A stretch of 64,000 nucleotides of DNA from Primulina eburnea. Its lineage: Eukaryota; Streptophyta; Magnoliopsida; Lamiales; Gesneriaceae. Under the pieces are notes generated by a model. That model saw nothing but the letters and a program-made list of their open reading frames with translations, was not told where the DNA came from and made no database searches. Position 1 is the stretch's first letter, and every line of letters starts with the position of its first letter. The translations under genes and the position numbers were made by a program. Below are positions 23,879 to 36,330 of the stretch, piece by piece. The stretch is taken from positions 44,338,051-44,402,050 of the forward strand of contig NC_133108.1 of NCBI RefSeq assembly GCF_022965805.1, in the 5' to 3' direction.

Positions 23879-26800
23879 GGGTGGGAGGCAGTCGCATCTG
23901 GCTGACTTATTCTCCGTGTGCATGAATTTCATGAGGCTAACCTGGTGGCCCGCGCGTTTGTGTGGTCACGAGCCGGTGAAAATGGGCAAGGGCATGTGTT
24001 CGTGAGAGACACTTGCTGAGATAGCGTGTGGTTGTGTGGGTCCTACGTGGGGACATGAATAAATGTGCACATACACATGTTGCTTAAAGGACAGGCAAGT
24101 TTTAGTCCAAGTTTGTGGAAAAGGAGACAATGGTGGGACAGCCCACAACTGCCCTGTGGTCCACGAACCAACGGTCGAGATGGGCTTATGTTTTTTGGGC
24201 TATTACTAACGTTGGATCACATTTACTGGCTGAAATTTTAAATGAGAAGCAATAAATTATGACAAATTACATAGTATTGAATAAAATGTGTAGCATTGGA
24301 TGATTCTGTCAAAAGCTCAAACCGATATTTTTCACTATTTAGTAATCACTCCATCGAAATGATTATTAATTTTATTAACAACAATATTCCATCCAATATT
24401 TACAATAAAAATATAAGTATTTTTTAATGTTTATCCAAACGCAACACAACTTCGGTTTTCTTTTTTCAAATAAAAGCACTTTAAAAAAAAATATTTAAGT
24501 GATTTGTTTAAGCTACAACTTCTGTACTCAAACTCACCCTAAATATCTTATTTTATAATTAAATAAGGCATGACAAAATATAAACTAAAATGTAAAAATT
24601 AAGGAAAAATATTATTTGACTAATTATTACACATTAAAAATGTATCATGAAACGGGAAGAGCATGGCATGTGAGGGTGGGTCCAGGTCTTGTCGGTAGAT
24701 GGGCTTTCGTATGGGCCATTCGAGTATTCATTAGTGGGCCCCAATGTCTAATATTTGATTAAATTAAGTCTGATACAAATCAAATTCCACATCACCCCTG
24801 TTTCCTCCTACCGTCACGGCTCTGTTATCTTCTAATGTCCAATTCCATGATTTTAAATTTCATTGTATATCTTATAATTCAATTTATATCATATTTTAAA
24901 TTTAAGATCAAATTTTTTGATTCGAAATACAATTGTAACAATTTTTTCCTTCAGCTAAAAAAATCCTTTTAAAAAAATTATCTATAATCTCTAAAGTACC
25001 AACGAATTTAAAATTCTTATTACTCCAAGAGCTTAAAACGAAGGTTTTCTGTCGTGATATTTTGATAAATATGTAGTTTTTGGATCAATTTTTTCTTATA
25101 ATTGTCCAGAAATACATGAAATTTACACTAAATAAATAAATATAAATTTATAATATTGTTGGAAATTTTCATTAAAAATTTTAATGAAAATTATTGTTCA
25201 TGAATATGAGATTGTTATTTGGCTCTCTACAATTTAATCGGAGACTTTTGGTTTTTTATATTCTTAAATTAATTACAAGTTTGATTGAGTTAATAAATAA
25301 TAATATTGCTTGACTTTTGGTGTATATTTAGAATTTATAAATAGTGTGTTCATTTCCTAAATATTACAGACACATTCAAGATTTTACTTAAGCATTTTCT
25401 TGCATTTCATATAACTAGTTATTCTTTTGACATCCGTTAAGTTTTGATGATAAAATGAATGTACGATTTGAGTTCGTCAGAGTAGTGAATTTGTGCTTAA
25501 TTTGTTACTGGTTCAACGGTTGTATCGAGAAAAACAAAAGTCCATAAATATTGATCCTCAAGCATCTCGTAGAGGAGACAAATCTATTTTAAATAAATTG
25601 TACTTTTCACATACCTTAGTTCGTTAGTTTTATTATTTCGTTGCAAATTTATTTTGTTATTTTATATTCATGTTGCTATTTGGAATACTAATATATTTTG
25701 CATATGTGTTCTCTTAAAATATTTCCACAAATTACTCAAAAACACTACCAAAGAGCACTCAAGTTTTTCGCATATATTTAAAATTCAATTTTATCAAGAA
25801 TAATTAAGTTGGCTGCATTTACGAAAACGAAATACATCTAAAAAAGGACTGAAATCATCAATCAAATGAAATGCTGGGCTTTAGCGACATTGTTTAAATA
25901 TATGTGTCGAATAATGTAGTTTAAATAGCAAGCACCATTAGAAATTGTGAACGTAAGCTACCTACGAACCATTCACTTGCTTGTCCTATCATAAAAACTC
26001 TGCATTTACTGCTAAACCCAATAATTCATCCATTATCAATATCTTCAAGTGGACCACAAATTAGGTATCTAGCTAGTTGTTTCCTCTCACATTTCATAAA
26101 TAAATCTTAAAAATAAATGCACAAATAAACAACCACGTCTTCTTCATTGGTACCATTTGTGTGTGCACTGCAATTTACTCACAGGCACGCATGTATAGTC
26201 AGTCCTTCATACATAATTCTAGTCGACCTAACTACGAACATGGACAGTCAGGATGTAGTTTTGAAATTGTTTCGGATGTTTACGTTACAACCGCGAACGA
26301 GTTTGCCCCGGAAATGACAGGGGGGGTCGCCTTTCCCGACCATGAAATACTGTTATGTTGATATTTCTACGCAATTAATTGAACCGTAGCTCAGACACAA
26401 AGTCAAAATTACATGTTCAAGGAAGATGAGAAACAAAATATTTGATGTGTAAAAAGAAGGAAGGATACATTGCACGATATTGTGTGTATCTTAGGTTCAA
26501 GGAATTGGAAACATCACAGTTGTTTGCAAAGCTGTACGTACGTGTGAGGAGGTATTAAATGGTTATGACGAGGTATGGGCCTCGCCACACGTGGGTTTAC
26601 GTTGGACTTGGACTTTTGGGGGTTCAAATATGGCCCATCCAACAGCTAGAACGAGGCCCTACCCGGCCACCCTCCACCATAATAAGCAATCCACTCTTCA
26701 GAGAGTGCTGTATATCCTGGCACATTTTTTTAAAATTTTAGTTTATCTAATCCATCTGATCTTATAGTTTATGTATTAAATAAGACCATGTTCGAGTGAT

Positions 26801-27427
26801 ATTTTTGTGTATTAAATATGATCATGTTAGAGCGATATTCTCGGGCACGATAACGTCCTCTGTGACCAAACTAGCATAGCTGATGCGAGGGACTGATCTC
26901 AATTAACTACAGAAACAATTGTTCATGCATTGATGTACTGTAAGGCACGGGGTGATACATTTGCAAGCAAGAACTAAATGCAGTGTTGATATAAAAAAAT
27001 TATATCTATAAATTGGTTTATAAAATACATTTGAAATCACTATTGATATTATAGGCTTAATGAATAAGAAATTAAGCAAGAAAATTAAAGAAATTTGAAA
27101 CGATAGCTCAGAAGGCTAAACTCGAGCTCCAAACACGCGCAAGAGACGTATGGGCACCCCTGCTCCCAAAGTGCAGCCTGAAAGACTCGCTCTGGTAAAT
27201 GGCCACCCTAGCACGCCTAAGGCTACCTGGAGTTCTCCAGTCCGCGCTTGGCCGTCCCAGCTCCCGTTTCGCTGCCTGGAGCCTTCCAAGCAGTAAAGTG
27301 TGCGGTTGGTCGCACCATTGTTCGGAAATTTGTTTCACGAAAAGTTGTGATGTGTTTTCGAGTCATCTGACATTATTTCTTCTAAATGATGATTGTTGGT
27401 GATCCATACAAGTCTCTATTCCCAAGA
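23879..27427. other. Shared upstream region of the Aux/IAA pair, part 1
   Basis: Promoter-proximal DNA followed by AT-rich intergenic sequence. A GC-rich island at 27110-27340 contains a 76-codon minus-strand ORF without recognisable motifs and may be a transposon fragment. No gene is supported. Confidence 0.45.
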
Positions 27428-27934
27428 GACACCCCCCAAATGAAGAATGAACATGTCCTTTGGCTAAGGCATCTTCAAAAGGTTAAGATCCTTTGGCTAA
27501 GGCATCGTCAAAAGGAGCTATTGGGATGAGAAGCCCAAGATCCATAACCCAACTCCAGTTGTGGCTTCGAGTTTTTCCCACGTCAATTTAATGTTATATG
27601 AAAGTTTATCATCCAAATTCATGAACCAAGCTCACCACATGGATTCACCAAATGATCAAAGAAAACCAACACTACAAGAAATTTATTTCAAATCTCTTTT
27701 ATTTGTTTTAAATTTTAGTTATATGAAAGTTAGATATCCCAATTACAATTTTGTAAAGTGGAATTTAACAAAATTTAAATAAAACAAACACAAATTGATT
27801 CATTTTTTAGACCCCTTGCACCAATTTGGCAACACATGCTACAAAAAAACGGATGGATTAGCGACGGATTCTACACCCCCAAATGAAGAATGAACATGTC
27901 CTTTGGCTAAGGCTTCGTCAAAAGGTTAAGATCC
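27428..27934. repeat. Duplicated segment with internal direct repeats
   Basis: AAATGAAGAATGAACATGTC followed by CTTTGGCTAAGGC and TCAAAAGGTTAAGATCC occurs at 27438-27492 and again at 27881-27934. Between them, 27521-27836 (TTGGGATGAGAAGCCCAAGA to CACCAATTTGGCAACACA) is repeated with minor differences at 36331-36611, on the other side of the larger Aux/IAA gene. The left copy carries about 50 extra bp around CACTACAAGAAATTTATTTC (27669-27718). Confidence 0.7.
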
Positions 27935-29613
27935 TTCATGCATGAGTTCCTTTGATTGATGAAAAATAATTCTCCTACACTAGTCATATTGTCTCTATGT
28001 TTTCTTCTATAACTTGATAGCTCTCAACATATATCTTGTTCGTCGATATCTGGAGAATTTGTATGCTGCATTCTCTCTAGATCTTAGTCGTTGTATCTTA
28101 GAGACGGTTGTCTTCAAATCGTAAGCACTTTGATAGGGTGGTTTCTTTTTACGGAAAAGAATACAATTCCTGCTTCAACTACTGTCGCTGCTCATAATTT
28201 TGAATGATCACGAAGAAGGAGAACAAAACGAAAAAATTACAAATGCACCATTGCACTTTCTTTAGAAATTAAAATATTTTCAAAAGTACATTTAAAATAG
28301 TTTTGTAATTTCAAATGCATTTTGTAACATAATGTGTAATTCAATTTGTACACATAGCATAACCCAAAAAAATATGTCAATTGCTTAATGGAGCCCAAAC
28401 ATAAATTGCTCCATATTTTCCGAAATTCCTCTCTTTAACTCAGTCAGAAATGAATTAAAATACATCGTTGCCACGTAAAAGAAAGCAATGCAGAAAATAT
28501 TACCAAAAATTAATGAAAATCTTGTAAATTGTTTAGACAATTGTTGTATTGTTACACGCATTTTTAATGGTTTACCGGTGCAAATAAACTAAATGAACTC
28601 CAGCAGTTGTCTTTTGCAAAAATTAGATGTTTGAATATCCAAATATAAGGAATCCAAATCCAAGTTCAAGAAAAAGCAAAGGTTTGGAGGTATTTGCGAT
28701 AAATACCAATAATGAATCTTTTGAGACCAAGTATCAATTATTACTAGCTTAAACGTAAAAACAGATGATTAATTTTAATATAATTTTACTGATTTTAAGT
28801 TATGAAAAATAAATTGTGGATATCAAATACCAATAATCCTAATCGATTTATTTTGGTAGTATGGACCGTGAACATAACCAAATTTGATCCCTCCATCATA
28901 CATATCAATATCCCATTATGATTTCCAAACGAAACTAAAAGCATGTAACATGCATCTCTGTACTGATTCAATTTAATTACCAATATTCGTTTCTGACCCA
29001 TTAAATCTCCTCCTCTATGTGGCGTACAACCGTGGATCGTTGTGTTAAGGTTCTGAAGAAATAAAGAGCGAAACGGCCTAGTCATGCATGAAAAATACTC
29101 TCCCTATACAGCGTTTAACATTGGGATGTATGGGTTTTACGTGAAATATATGAAGGAGTCGCGCATGTTGTTATTCGTCCAGTAATAATAATAAATGCCA
29201 AGCCTATGTGAAAAGTATTTCTCCGATTCAGCATAAAACAACTTAGAAAAAGGAGGGCAACCAGCAGATTCCAGCAAGTAATCAAGGAAAGTAGGCTACC
29301 GTCGTGCACCATGTCCAATGCCTATTCCAGCAAGACTGAATATCTAGATTACTGACTGATGCACGTGTCATATTCCATGCAATCCAACCCATTCGCCTAT
29401 ATTAATAGCCCATTTTGCCCAGTCACGCTCTTTCCCCCGACTTTTCGACCACCTCCATTATTACTCGTTCTCTTTTAGTGTAAACTTTTTCCGTTAACTT
29501 TCTCGCATCCAATAAAAACTCATCTCAAAAAGCAAAATCAAGAAGAGATTATGGGAAGAAAAGTGGAGTGAAATATAGGAAAAAAATAAAGAAATTGTCG
29601 GTGATTAAAAAAT
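27935..29613. other. Upstream region of the plus-strand Aux/IAA gene
   Basis: Intergenic DNA without a supported gene. A TATATTAATA motif near 29397 followed by a pyrimidine-rich stretch (29425-29470) could be the core promoter of the Aux/IAA gene that starts at 29656, but the distance is rather long. Confidence 0.4.
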
Positions 29614-29655
29614 ATGGTTGACATTATGTTATGTTATGAGGGAAAGAGCAAAATC

Positions 29656-32600
29656 ATGGATTTTAAAGAAACTGAGCTGAGGCTAGGATTGCCTGGTGGA
29701 GAAGAGAAAAATGGTGTTAATTATGGGAAAAGAGGGTATGGAGAAACTGTGGATTTGAAGCTCAATCTCTCGTCCGAGGAGAGTGAATTGTCGCATGGGA
29801 AGGAAAATAATCAGCTACCGAGCTCGTCTGATGATCCAGTGAAGCCTCCTGCTAAGCAAGCTATTCTTAATTCATGTTTTACTTGTGTGTGTGTGAAAGG
29901 GTAATCCTTCTCAAATATATGTACTTTTTCAGAAAATATCAAACCTTTTTCCTCTATTAGTGCATTATACTTGGGATTCTTTCTAAAAATTTGTCGTTTA
30001 CATTTTTGTGGTATGCTCAACCGGGTCTCTTCTTCATTTCTTCGTTTTAGTTCTGTTTGTCTAAAGATTACTCCTTTTCAACAAGAAAGGAAGAAATAAT
30101 AGATATTCAGCGAGAGAAAATAAAAATTCGGAATAAAGAAAAAGCTAAACTGTAACGACCCATTACAGGCCCAGTGGACCGCCCATACGGCCCACTGCCC
30201 CGATCGACCCAAGGCTATCCCGATCTTGGGCTCCCTCTATGGGGCCTTTTCCCTCACGGGCTTTCCATAGGCGTCGTACGGGTTACTCATAGAACTCCTC
30301 CAGCCCAGGAACTGGAGTCTGTGCCTTCCCAGGATCGAACCTAAGACCACATGGATATATAGGTACTTAGCACAATCCTGGTACCAATTGGTACCAGGAT
30401 TGTGCTAAGTACCTATATATCCATGTGGTCTTAGGTTCGATCCTGGGAAGGCACAGACTCCAGTTCCTGGGCTGGAGGAGTTCTATGAGTAATTCGTACG
30501 ACGCCTATAATTGGTACCAGGATTGTGCTAAGTACCTATATATCCATGTGGTCTTAGGTTCGATCCTGGGAAGGCACAGACTCCAGTTCCTGGGCTGGAG
30601 GAGTTCTATGAGTAACCCGTACGACACCTATGGAAAGCCCGTGAGGGAAAAGGCCCCATAGAGGGAGCCCAAGATCGGGATAACCTTGGGTCGATCGGGG
30701 CAGTGGGCCGTATGGGCGGTCCACTGGGCCTGTAATGGGTCGTTACAATAAAAGGCGCCTTTTTTTGTAATGCACATGGGCTGTTCCCGATTGGGCTGTA
30801 TCCCTCTCGGTTGTCCCATTACCCATTACTCATAGAACTTCTCCAGCCCAAGAACTGGAGCTTTTGCCTTCCCCAGGATTAGAACCCAAGACCTCCTGGA
30901 CTTATATAGATCTTGGCAGCAATCCTGGTACCAGTTGAGCTAGCCTTCGCCCAACTTCAACCAAAACCAAAAGTTCAAGAAGCCAGCCTCAAATGGCCAG
31001 TACCAAGGGCAAGCACCACCGCAGTACAAGAAAGAAGTCAAAGACTGCCCGAAGTGCAAGAAGAAGCATGTTGGTGAATGCCGGTTCACTGTGGGGGCGT
31101 GTTTTCGGTGTGGACAGTTTGGGCACCGCATGAACCAATGCACAAAACCAGAAGAAAAAGAAAGTACCCCAGCATCTACTAGCAATAAGGAGAACAAGGT
31201 AGGCACCAACGCACGAGTGTTTGCAATGACAGAGGAGGAAGCTGACGCTTCAAATGACGTGGTGGCAGGTACCATTCTTATTAGCCACTTACCTGCCTAT
31301 GTGCTATTTGATTGTGGTGCTACTCATTCCTTCATATCAAAGCGATTTGCTAGAAAGTTAAGAAAGGATAGTGAGTTACTAACTGAACCATACAAAGTTG
31401 CATCTCCCGGAGGGGATACCTTGGTATCCTACACCATTTATCGAGAATGCGAGATTGACTTGAATGGATGCAAACTCAGCGCCAACCTTATACAACTCAA
31501 CATGTCGGGTTTTGACGCTATATTAGGGATGGATTGGCTATCAAAGAACAATGCCATTGTGGACTGTAATGGTAAGAGTGTGACACTTAAACGGCCAGAT
31601 CGTGCAGAAGTTAAGTATCAAGGAAGCATACGAGAACGAAAATCTAAGGAGAAAGTCATTCTCTCCGCCTCTCGAGCATGGAAGATTATGAAAGAAGGAA
31701 ATGAAGCTTTTATGGCCTTCATCAATGAAGTTAAAGAAAATGAAGAGGTAAAACTCGAAGACATCCCGATAGTACGAGAATTTCCTGACGTTTTTCCTGA
31801 AGAATTGCCAGCTCTAACACCCGATCGAGAGATTGAATTTGAGATAAAGCTTATTCCCGAGGCCGCCCCAATTTCCAAGGCACCTTACCGCATGGCTCCA
31901 GCAGAAATGAAGGAGCTCAAGGAACAACTTCAGGAACTGCTTGACAAGAAACAGGTCCGACCTATTTCATCACCGTGGGGAGCTCCAGTCTTGTTTGTGA
32001 AAAAGAAAGATGGCAGCATGAGATTATGCATAGACTATCGGGAATTGGACAAAATTTTTGGTGGAATGGTATGAAGAAAGATGTGACAGAGTTTGTTGCG
32101 CGGTGTTTGGTATGCCAACAGGTTAAAGCGGAACATCAACGACCAGGGGGACTTCTACAACCCTTGAATATTCCAGAATGGAAGTGGGAACATATATCCA
32201 TGGACTTCGTGGTGGGACTACCGAAGGTCAATCAAGGGCAGGACGCCATTTGGGTGATAGTGGATAGATTGACTAAATCTGCCCACTTCCTACCCGTACG
32301 CATGAACTACAACCTGGACAAGCTAGCAACCCTCTACATGGACAACATAGTAATACTTCACGGCGTCCCAGTCAGCATCTTATCTGACAGAGATCCGAGG
32401 TTCGCAGCAAAATTTTGGAGGAGCTTCCAACAAGCAATGGGCACGAAGGTGACACTTAGCACTGCCTACCATCCTCAGACGGACGGACGGACAGACTGAA
32501 AGAACCATTCAGACATTGGAAGACATGCTGAGAGCATGCGCACTAGATTTCAGTGTCAGCTGGAGCAAGAACCTACCCCTCATTGAATTCGCCTACAACA

Positions 32601-35600
32601 ATAGTTACCACAGTAGCATCGGCATGGCACCGTACGAGGCTCTGTATGGCCGAAAGTGTCGGTCGCCATTATATTGGGACGAAGTTGGAGAAAAAGCAGT
32701 CACAAGACCAGAGTTGATCCAAATCACTATAGAGAAGGTTTCAGTCGTCAAGGAACGCCTCAAAGCAGCCCAAGATCGACAAAAGAGTTGGGCCGACACG
32801 AAGAGACGACCCTTAGATTTTCAAGTTGGCGAAAAAGCATACTTGAAGGTTTCACCAATGCGAGGAGTCTCAAGATTTGACAAAACCGGTAAGCTGAGTC
32901 CAAGATACGTGGGCCCTTTTGAAATTCTAGACAAAGTCGGCACACTTGCATACCGATTAGCTCTACCTCCAAATCTTTCAAGGGTTCACAATGTTTTCCA
33001 TGTGTCACAATTACGAAGATATATATCAGACTCATCCCACATTCTAGAGGCAGAACCCTTAGTGAGTGAAGGGAAACTAAATGAAGATCTAGTGTATGAG
33101 GAAGTCCCAATCCGAATCGTGGACTCGAAAGATCAAGTCCTGAGGCGAAGAACCATCCCTTATGTCAAGGTCCAATGGTCAAATCATACAGCTCGAGAAG
33201 CCACGTGGGAACTTGAGGAGAGGATGCGCCAACTCTACCCATACCTCTTTGCAGATTTCTCGGAACCAAGTTTCGAGGACGAAACTTCTTATAAGGAGGG
33301 AGGGATGTGAGGCCCAAGCCCTGGAGCCCAATTACAACCTTGGCCCAACTTTGCCCTAGGTATATAAAACTTATAACCCTTCACTTTTCACATTCTACAC
33401 TACGTTAAAAAAATATATAATTCTCTCAACTCCCAACTCTCTCAAGTTTTCTTGGAGTCAACTTCGATTTCAAGACTAGCAAAAGATAGTAAGTGGAACG
33501 TATATTTTCCTGATATGTATAATATTTATCTTCATGGTATGTTAAGATTGAATCTATGATGTATTGCATGTTGATCATTTTCAACAAATATTTTTGATAA
33601 TGTCTTGATCTTGTTTGTGACCTTGTCTAGTAGGGTAAACTAGACTCTTACGATCCAGTCTGGGGAGTTAAGCCAGACATTCATGATCCAATCTGGGGAG
33701 TTAAGCCAGATAAATATGATCCGGTCTGGGGAGTTAAGCCAGATATTATGATCCCAACTGGGGAGTTAAACCAGATATTATGATCCAATCTGGGGAGTTA
33801 AGCCAGATATTTGATATTGATTGTTTTATGTTTTAGATCTACTTGTGAATAAGTTTCTAAAGATATGATCTAGTGATAAGACAAATGTTATAATGTTTCT
33901 TTTTAAAACTTGAAGATATGCTCCCTCCAATTACTGAGTGACGACCATATCACTCACCCCTTACATTTTATTTCAGATGAGAATGAGATAGAACAGCAGG
34001 AATCAGCTGAATTTTGGGGATGGTGATTGGGCTAGACAATTTATAATCATTTGTTTTTGAATAAGTTGTGAACATTAGACTTGATCTTCTGTCATTGGTT
34101 TTGTAAGACAATGAATTATTTGAATAAATTCTACTTTGGAATAAGACTGTTGTTTAGGCTTAGTGTTCTTGGTTTATTTAATTATTGAATTTTTAAGAAC
34201 ATTGCCGATGTTCATGCCATGCATCTCGGGGCGTGACATAAACCCAACAAGATTAATTGTGAGAACTCAAGTATATACTCACACGATGCCAATCTTGTAG
34301 GGCCCAGGTCGTGGGATGGCCGCCAGTTCGATCGTTTCGGAAAAATATTATGGTTGTACAGAAGAACTCGGAGGACACTGAGAAGGGAACCACTGTTGCT
34401 GGCGGAGCATCTGTTTTTATCAAAGTAAGCATGGACGGTGCACCGTACCTCCGCAAAGTTGACTTGAAGATGTACAAGGCATATCAAGAGCTATCTGAGG
34501 CATTGTGCAGAATGTTCAGTTCCTTCACCATCGGTAAGTTAATACTTCGTCAAGAAACACAAAATATAACATGGACTCAGGTTTTATTTTTAAGAGTTTA
34601 CAACATTGATTTTCGAAAGTTTTTTGGGATAATAGAACTTTCAAAACTTGGTTATTTAGTCGATAATATTCACACTTACTGATCAATTTAATTATTCAAT
34701 ATCAAACTTCACAAACTAGTGTCGGTCACATTCAAAATATAGCATCGTCTCATTTTGATCTAGAGATGAAATAGCATGATATTGCTCAAGAGGTCCCTTT
34801 TACATGAAAACTTCTGATAGAGTTCAATCTCACGTGAAAAACTTCTAACCCGAACCTTTAAGGGGAAAACTCGAGTAACCTGAAAAAGAACTCATGGTGA
34901 TTTGCTGTAAGTTTTATAACTCCATTTCTATGGCAAATGTGATTCTCAAGGAATGATGGACTTCATGAATGAGAGCAAGCTCGTGGATCTTTTAAATGGT
35001 TCTGATTATGTTCCAACTTATGAAGACAAGGATGGGGACTGGATGCTTGTTGGCGACGTCCCTTGGGAGTAAGTCATCCAAATCTTACTAACTAGTAAAG
35101 AAAACAACGGCTTCATTTCATACTAGTCACAAAATTCTAGACAAAGCCTTATTTGATGCATGTCGACTAGGATGTTCGTTGGATCATGCAAGCGTGTACG
35201 CATTATGAAAGGAACAGAGGCTATAGGACTCGGTTAGTTTCTTCGAAGCTGTGCTGTTATTTTTTATCATGATTTCACCAGTTTTGAATACTTGAGACGC
35301 ACAAAATTTCTAACCTAAATTTCAAAACTAACAATATATTGTGATTCACACATCACCAAGCTATACCATTATCTTAAATGAAAATTACCATCGGGCTCCG
35401 CTGGTCATTAAGTTCCTAACTTTTTATCCAGTACAACATGTACTCTGGTGTATCACCTGTCAAATGATCAGATACAAAAATACTTAAAAACCCATTACCA
35501 CAAAAATTCTTAATTAAAACGCTATTTGTGATCTTGCTATGACTAATGTAAAGATTTGTTCTGTAGACGACTTTCAGACCAAGTGCACATGCAAAACACA

Positions 35601-35845
35601 TCAAAAATTCAAAGCAAAAAGGCGTTAATTCTTTAGTGAAAAATACGTGACAGCAATAGATAGATAAGAACACATCCACTCGAACTACTAGTGATGATTT
35701 TATATCTCCCAATTGGCCATTTCCTGTTGCTGTCACACTCTGTACATTACCATCCAGTACATTTGTACCAAATCAGTAGTTTGACCAAATTGATTTTTGT
35801 GTTTCAGCACCTAGAGCCGTGGAGAAATGCAAGAACAGAAAGTAA
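29656..35845 (+). CDS. Aux/IAA auxin-response repressor, IAA7/14/17-like, with transposon-filled intron 1
   Basis: Exons 29656-29855, 34301-34533, 34951-35068, 35171-35232 and 35808-35845 (651 nt) encode 216 residues; an in-frame ATG at 29614 would add 14. Domain I is [11 protein letters not shown] (residues 5-15), followed by [10 protein letters not shown], the degron core VGWPPV (71-76), PB1 motifs [19 protein letters not shown] and [19 protein letters not shown], and the C-terminus [12 protein letters not shown] typical of the IAA7/14/16/17 group. Intron 1 is 4445 bp, holds a SINE/foldback/gypsy cluster, and has a GC donor (GCTAA|GCAAGC) where the neighbouring paralogue has AA|GTAAGT. The exon 3 start appears shifted: the family's usual G-N-Y-G-S-Q region is only partly recognisable upstream of 34951 and has no AG acceptor, so CTCAAG|GAATG is the only in-phase choice. 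Coding domains are intact, so the gene may still function. Confidence 0.9.
30151..30747. repeat. 597-bp near-perfect inverted repeat (foldback) containing SINE-like sequence
   Basis: The left arm 30151-30387 is the reverse complement of 30509-30747, with outer ends TGTAACGACCCATTACAGGC and its complement. A further partial right-arm copy, 30388-30508, lies between them, so the centre is a palindrome around GGTACCAATTGGTACC. Each arm contains a B-box-like GGTTCGATCC and a CCAGTTCCTGGGCTGGAG hairpin shared with the SINE-like sequence that follows. It looks like SINE-family copies joined in opposite orientation. No target-site duplication was found. Confidence 0.8.
30770..30950 (-). mobile_element. 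tRNA-derived SINE-like element
   Basis: Read on the minus strand it starts GGGCGAAGGCTAGCTCAACT (A box TAGCTCAACTGG), then has a B box GGTTCTAATCC after about 45 bp, then CCAGTTCTTGGGCTGGAG and ends near TGTGCATTACAAAAAAAGG. It is related to the arms of the adjacent foldback. Its 5' end abuts the gag sequence of the gypsy remnant exactly, suggesting insertion into gag or a recombination breakpoint. Confidence 0.6.
30951..33309 (+). pseudogene. Ty3/gypsy chromovirus-type (Tekay/Del-like) gag-pol remnant
   Basis: The order is: end of gag with a CX2CX4HX4C zinc knuckle ([14 protein letters not shown]), aspartic protease ([12 protein letters not shown]), start of reverse transcriptase ([19 protein letters not shown] to CIDYREL), then integrase core segments ([16 protein letters not shown]) and a C-terminal chromodomain-like region with [17 protein letters not shown]. 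Breaks: the left part of gag and the 5' LTR are absent; a deletion near 32050 removes the reverse-transcriptase active site, RNase H and the start of integrase and changes frame; a second frameshift lies in a GGAC short tandem repeat near 32480-32495. The element cannot be autonomous. It sits in intron 1 of the Aux/IAA gene in the same orientation. Confidence 0.9.
33306..34238 (+). mobile_element. 3' LTR of the gypsy remnant
   Basis: The sequence runs from TGTGAGGCCCAAGCCC, overlapping the end of the pol frame by a few bases, to TCTCGGGGCGTGACA, giving TG..CA ends and 933 bp, right after the chromodomain. TATATAAAAC at 33361 is a plausible LTR TATA box. The matching 5' LTR is not in the window, so the boundaries are inferred from the ends and the pol position. 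Confidence 0.65.
33630..33812 (+). repeat. About five 36-bp tandem repeats inside the LTR
   Basis: The unit GATCCARTCTGGGGAGTTAA followed by GCCAGAT and a variable AT-rich spacer recurs about every 36-38 bp, from 33652 to 33812. Confidence 0.85.
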
Positions 35846-36330
35846 GACTCAATAAATTCAACCACAACTTGCTCGTTCGATCTTTGTGTTTGTATGGTCC
35901 AACAAGGAGAAATCAAAGGACAAAACACACGAGATAGATGGAGCAGGATGCTGGATTGTGTCTGTACTACTACATGTTTGGTTGGTTGTAATATTAATAG
36001 TTTGAAGAATTGTGAAGTATTCATTGTTTTGAACATAAACAAGTACTCCGGTCCCCATTAAGTTTTCTTGTGTGGGCTGCTAAAATCTCAATAATGTGCC
36101 CAATAATGTCAACTTCAGATACCTATCTTGTAGTATATTGAAGTGTATGCTTTCCATTCATTCACTAGTCAATTCATTTTTCCATATTAAAGTGTATGTA
36201 TTTATATTACAGACTTCAATTTTTAAGAGGGTGAGAATAGAAGCAACGTCAGGTGCATAATTAACATATCATTTACTCTCTGCTCCGTTTAGTTGGTTGA
36301 TTGGTTTGCTAATTAATTTGCAAGGAGTTA

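Noticed and set aside
27108..27338. GC-rich ORF on the minus strand as a gene
   Set aside because: No recognisable motif, no splice partners; more likely a transposon fragment, but not identified.
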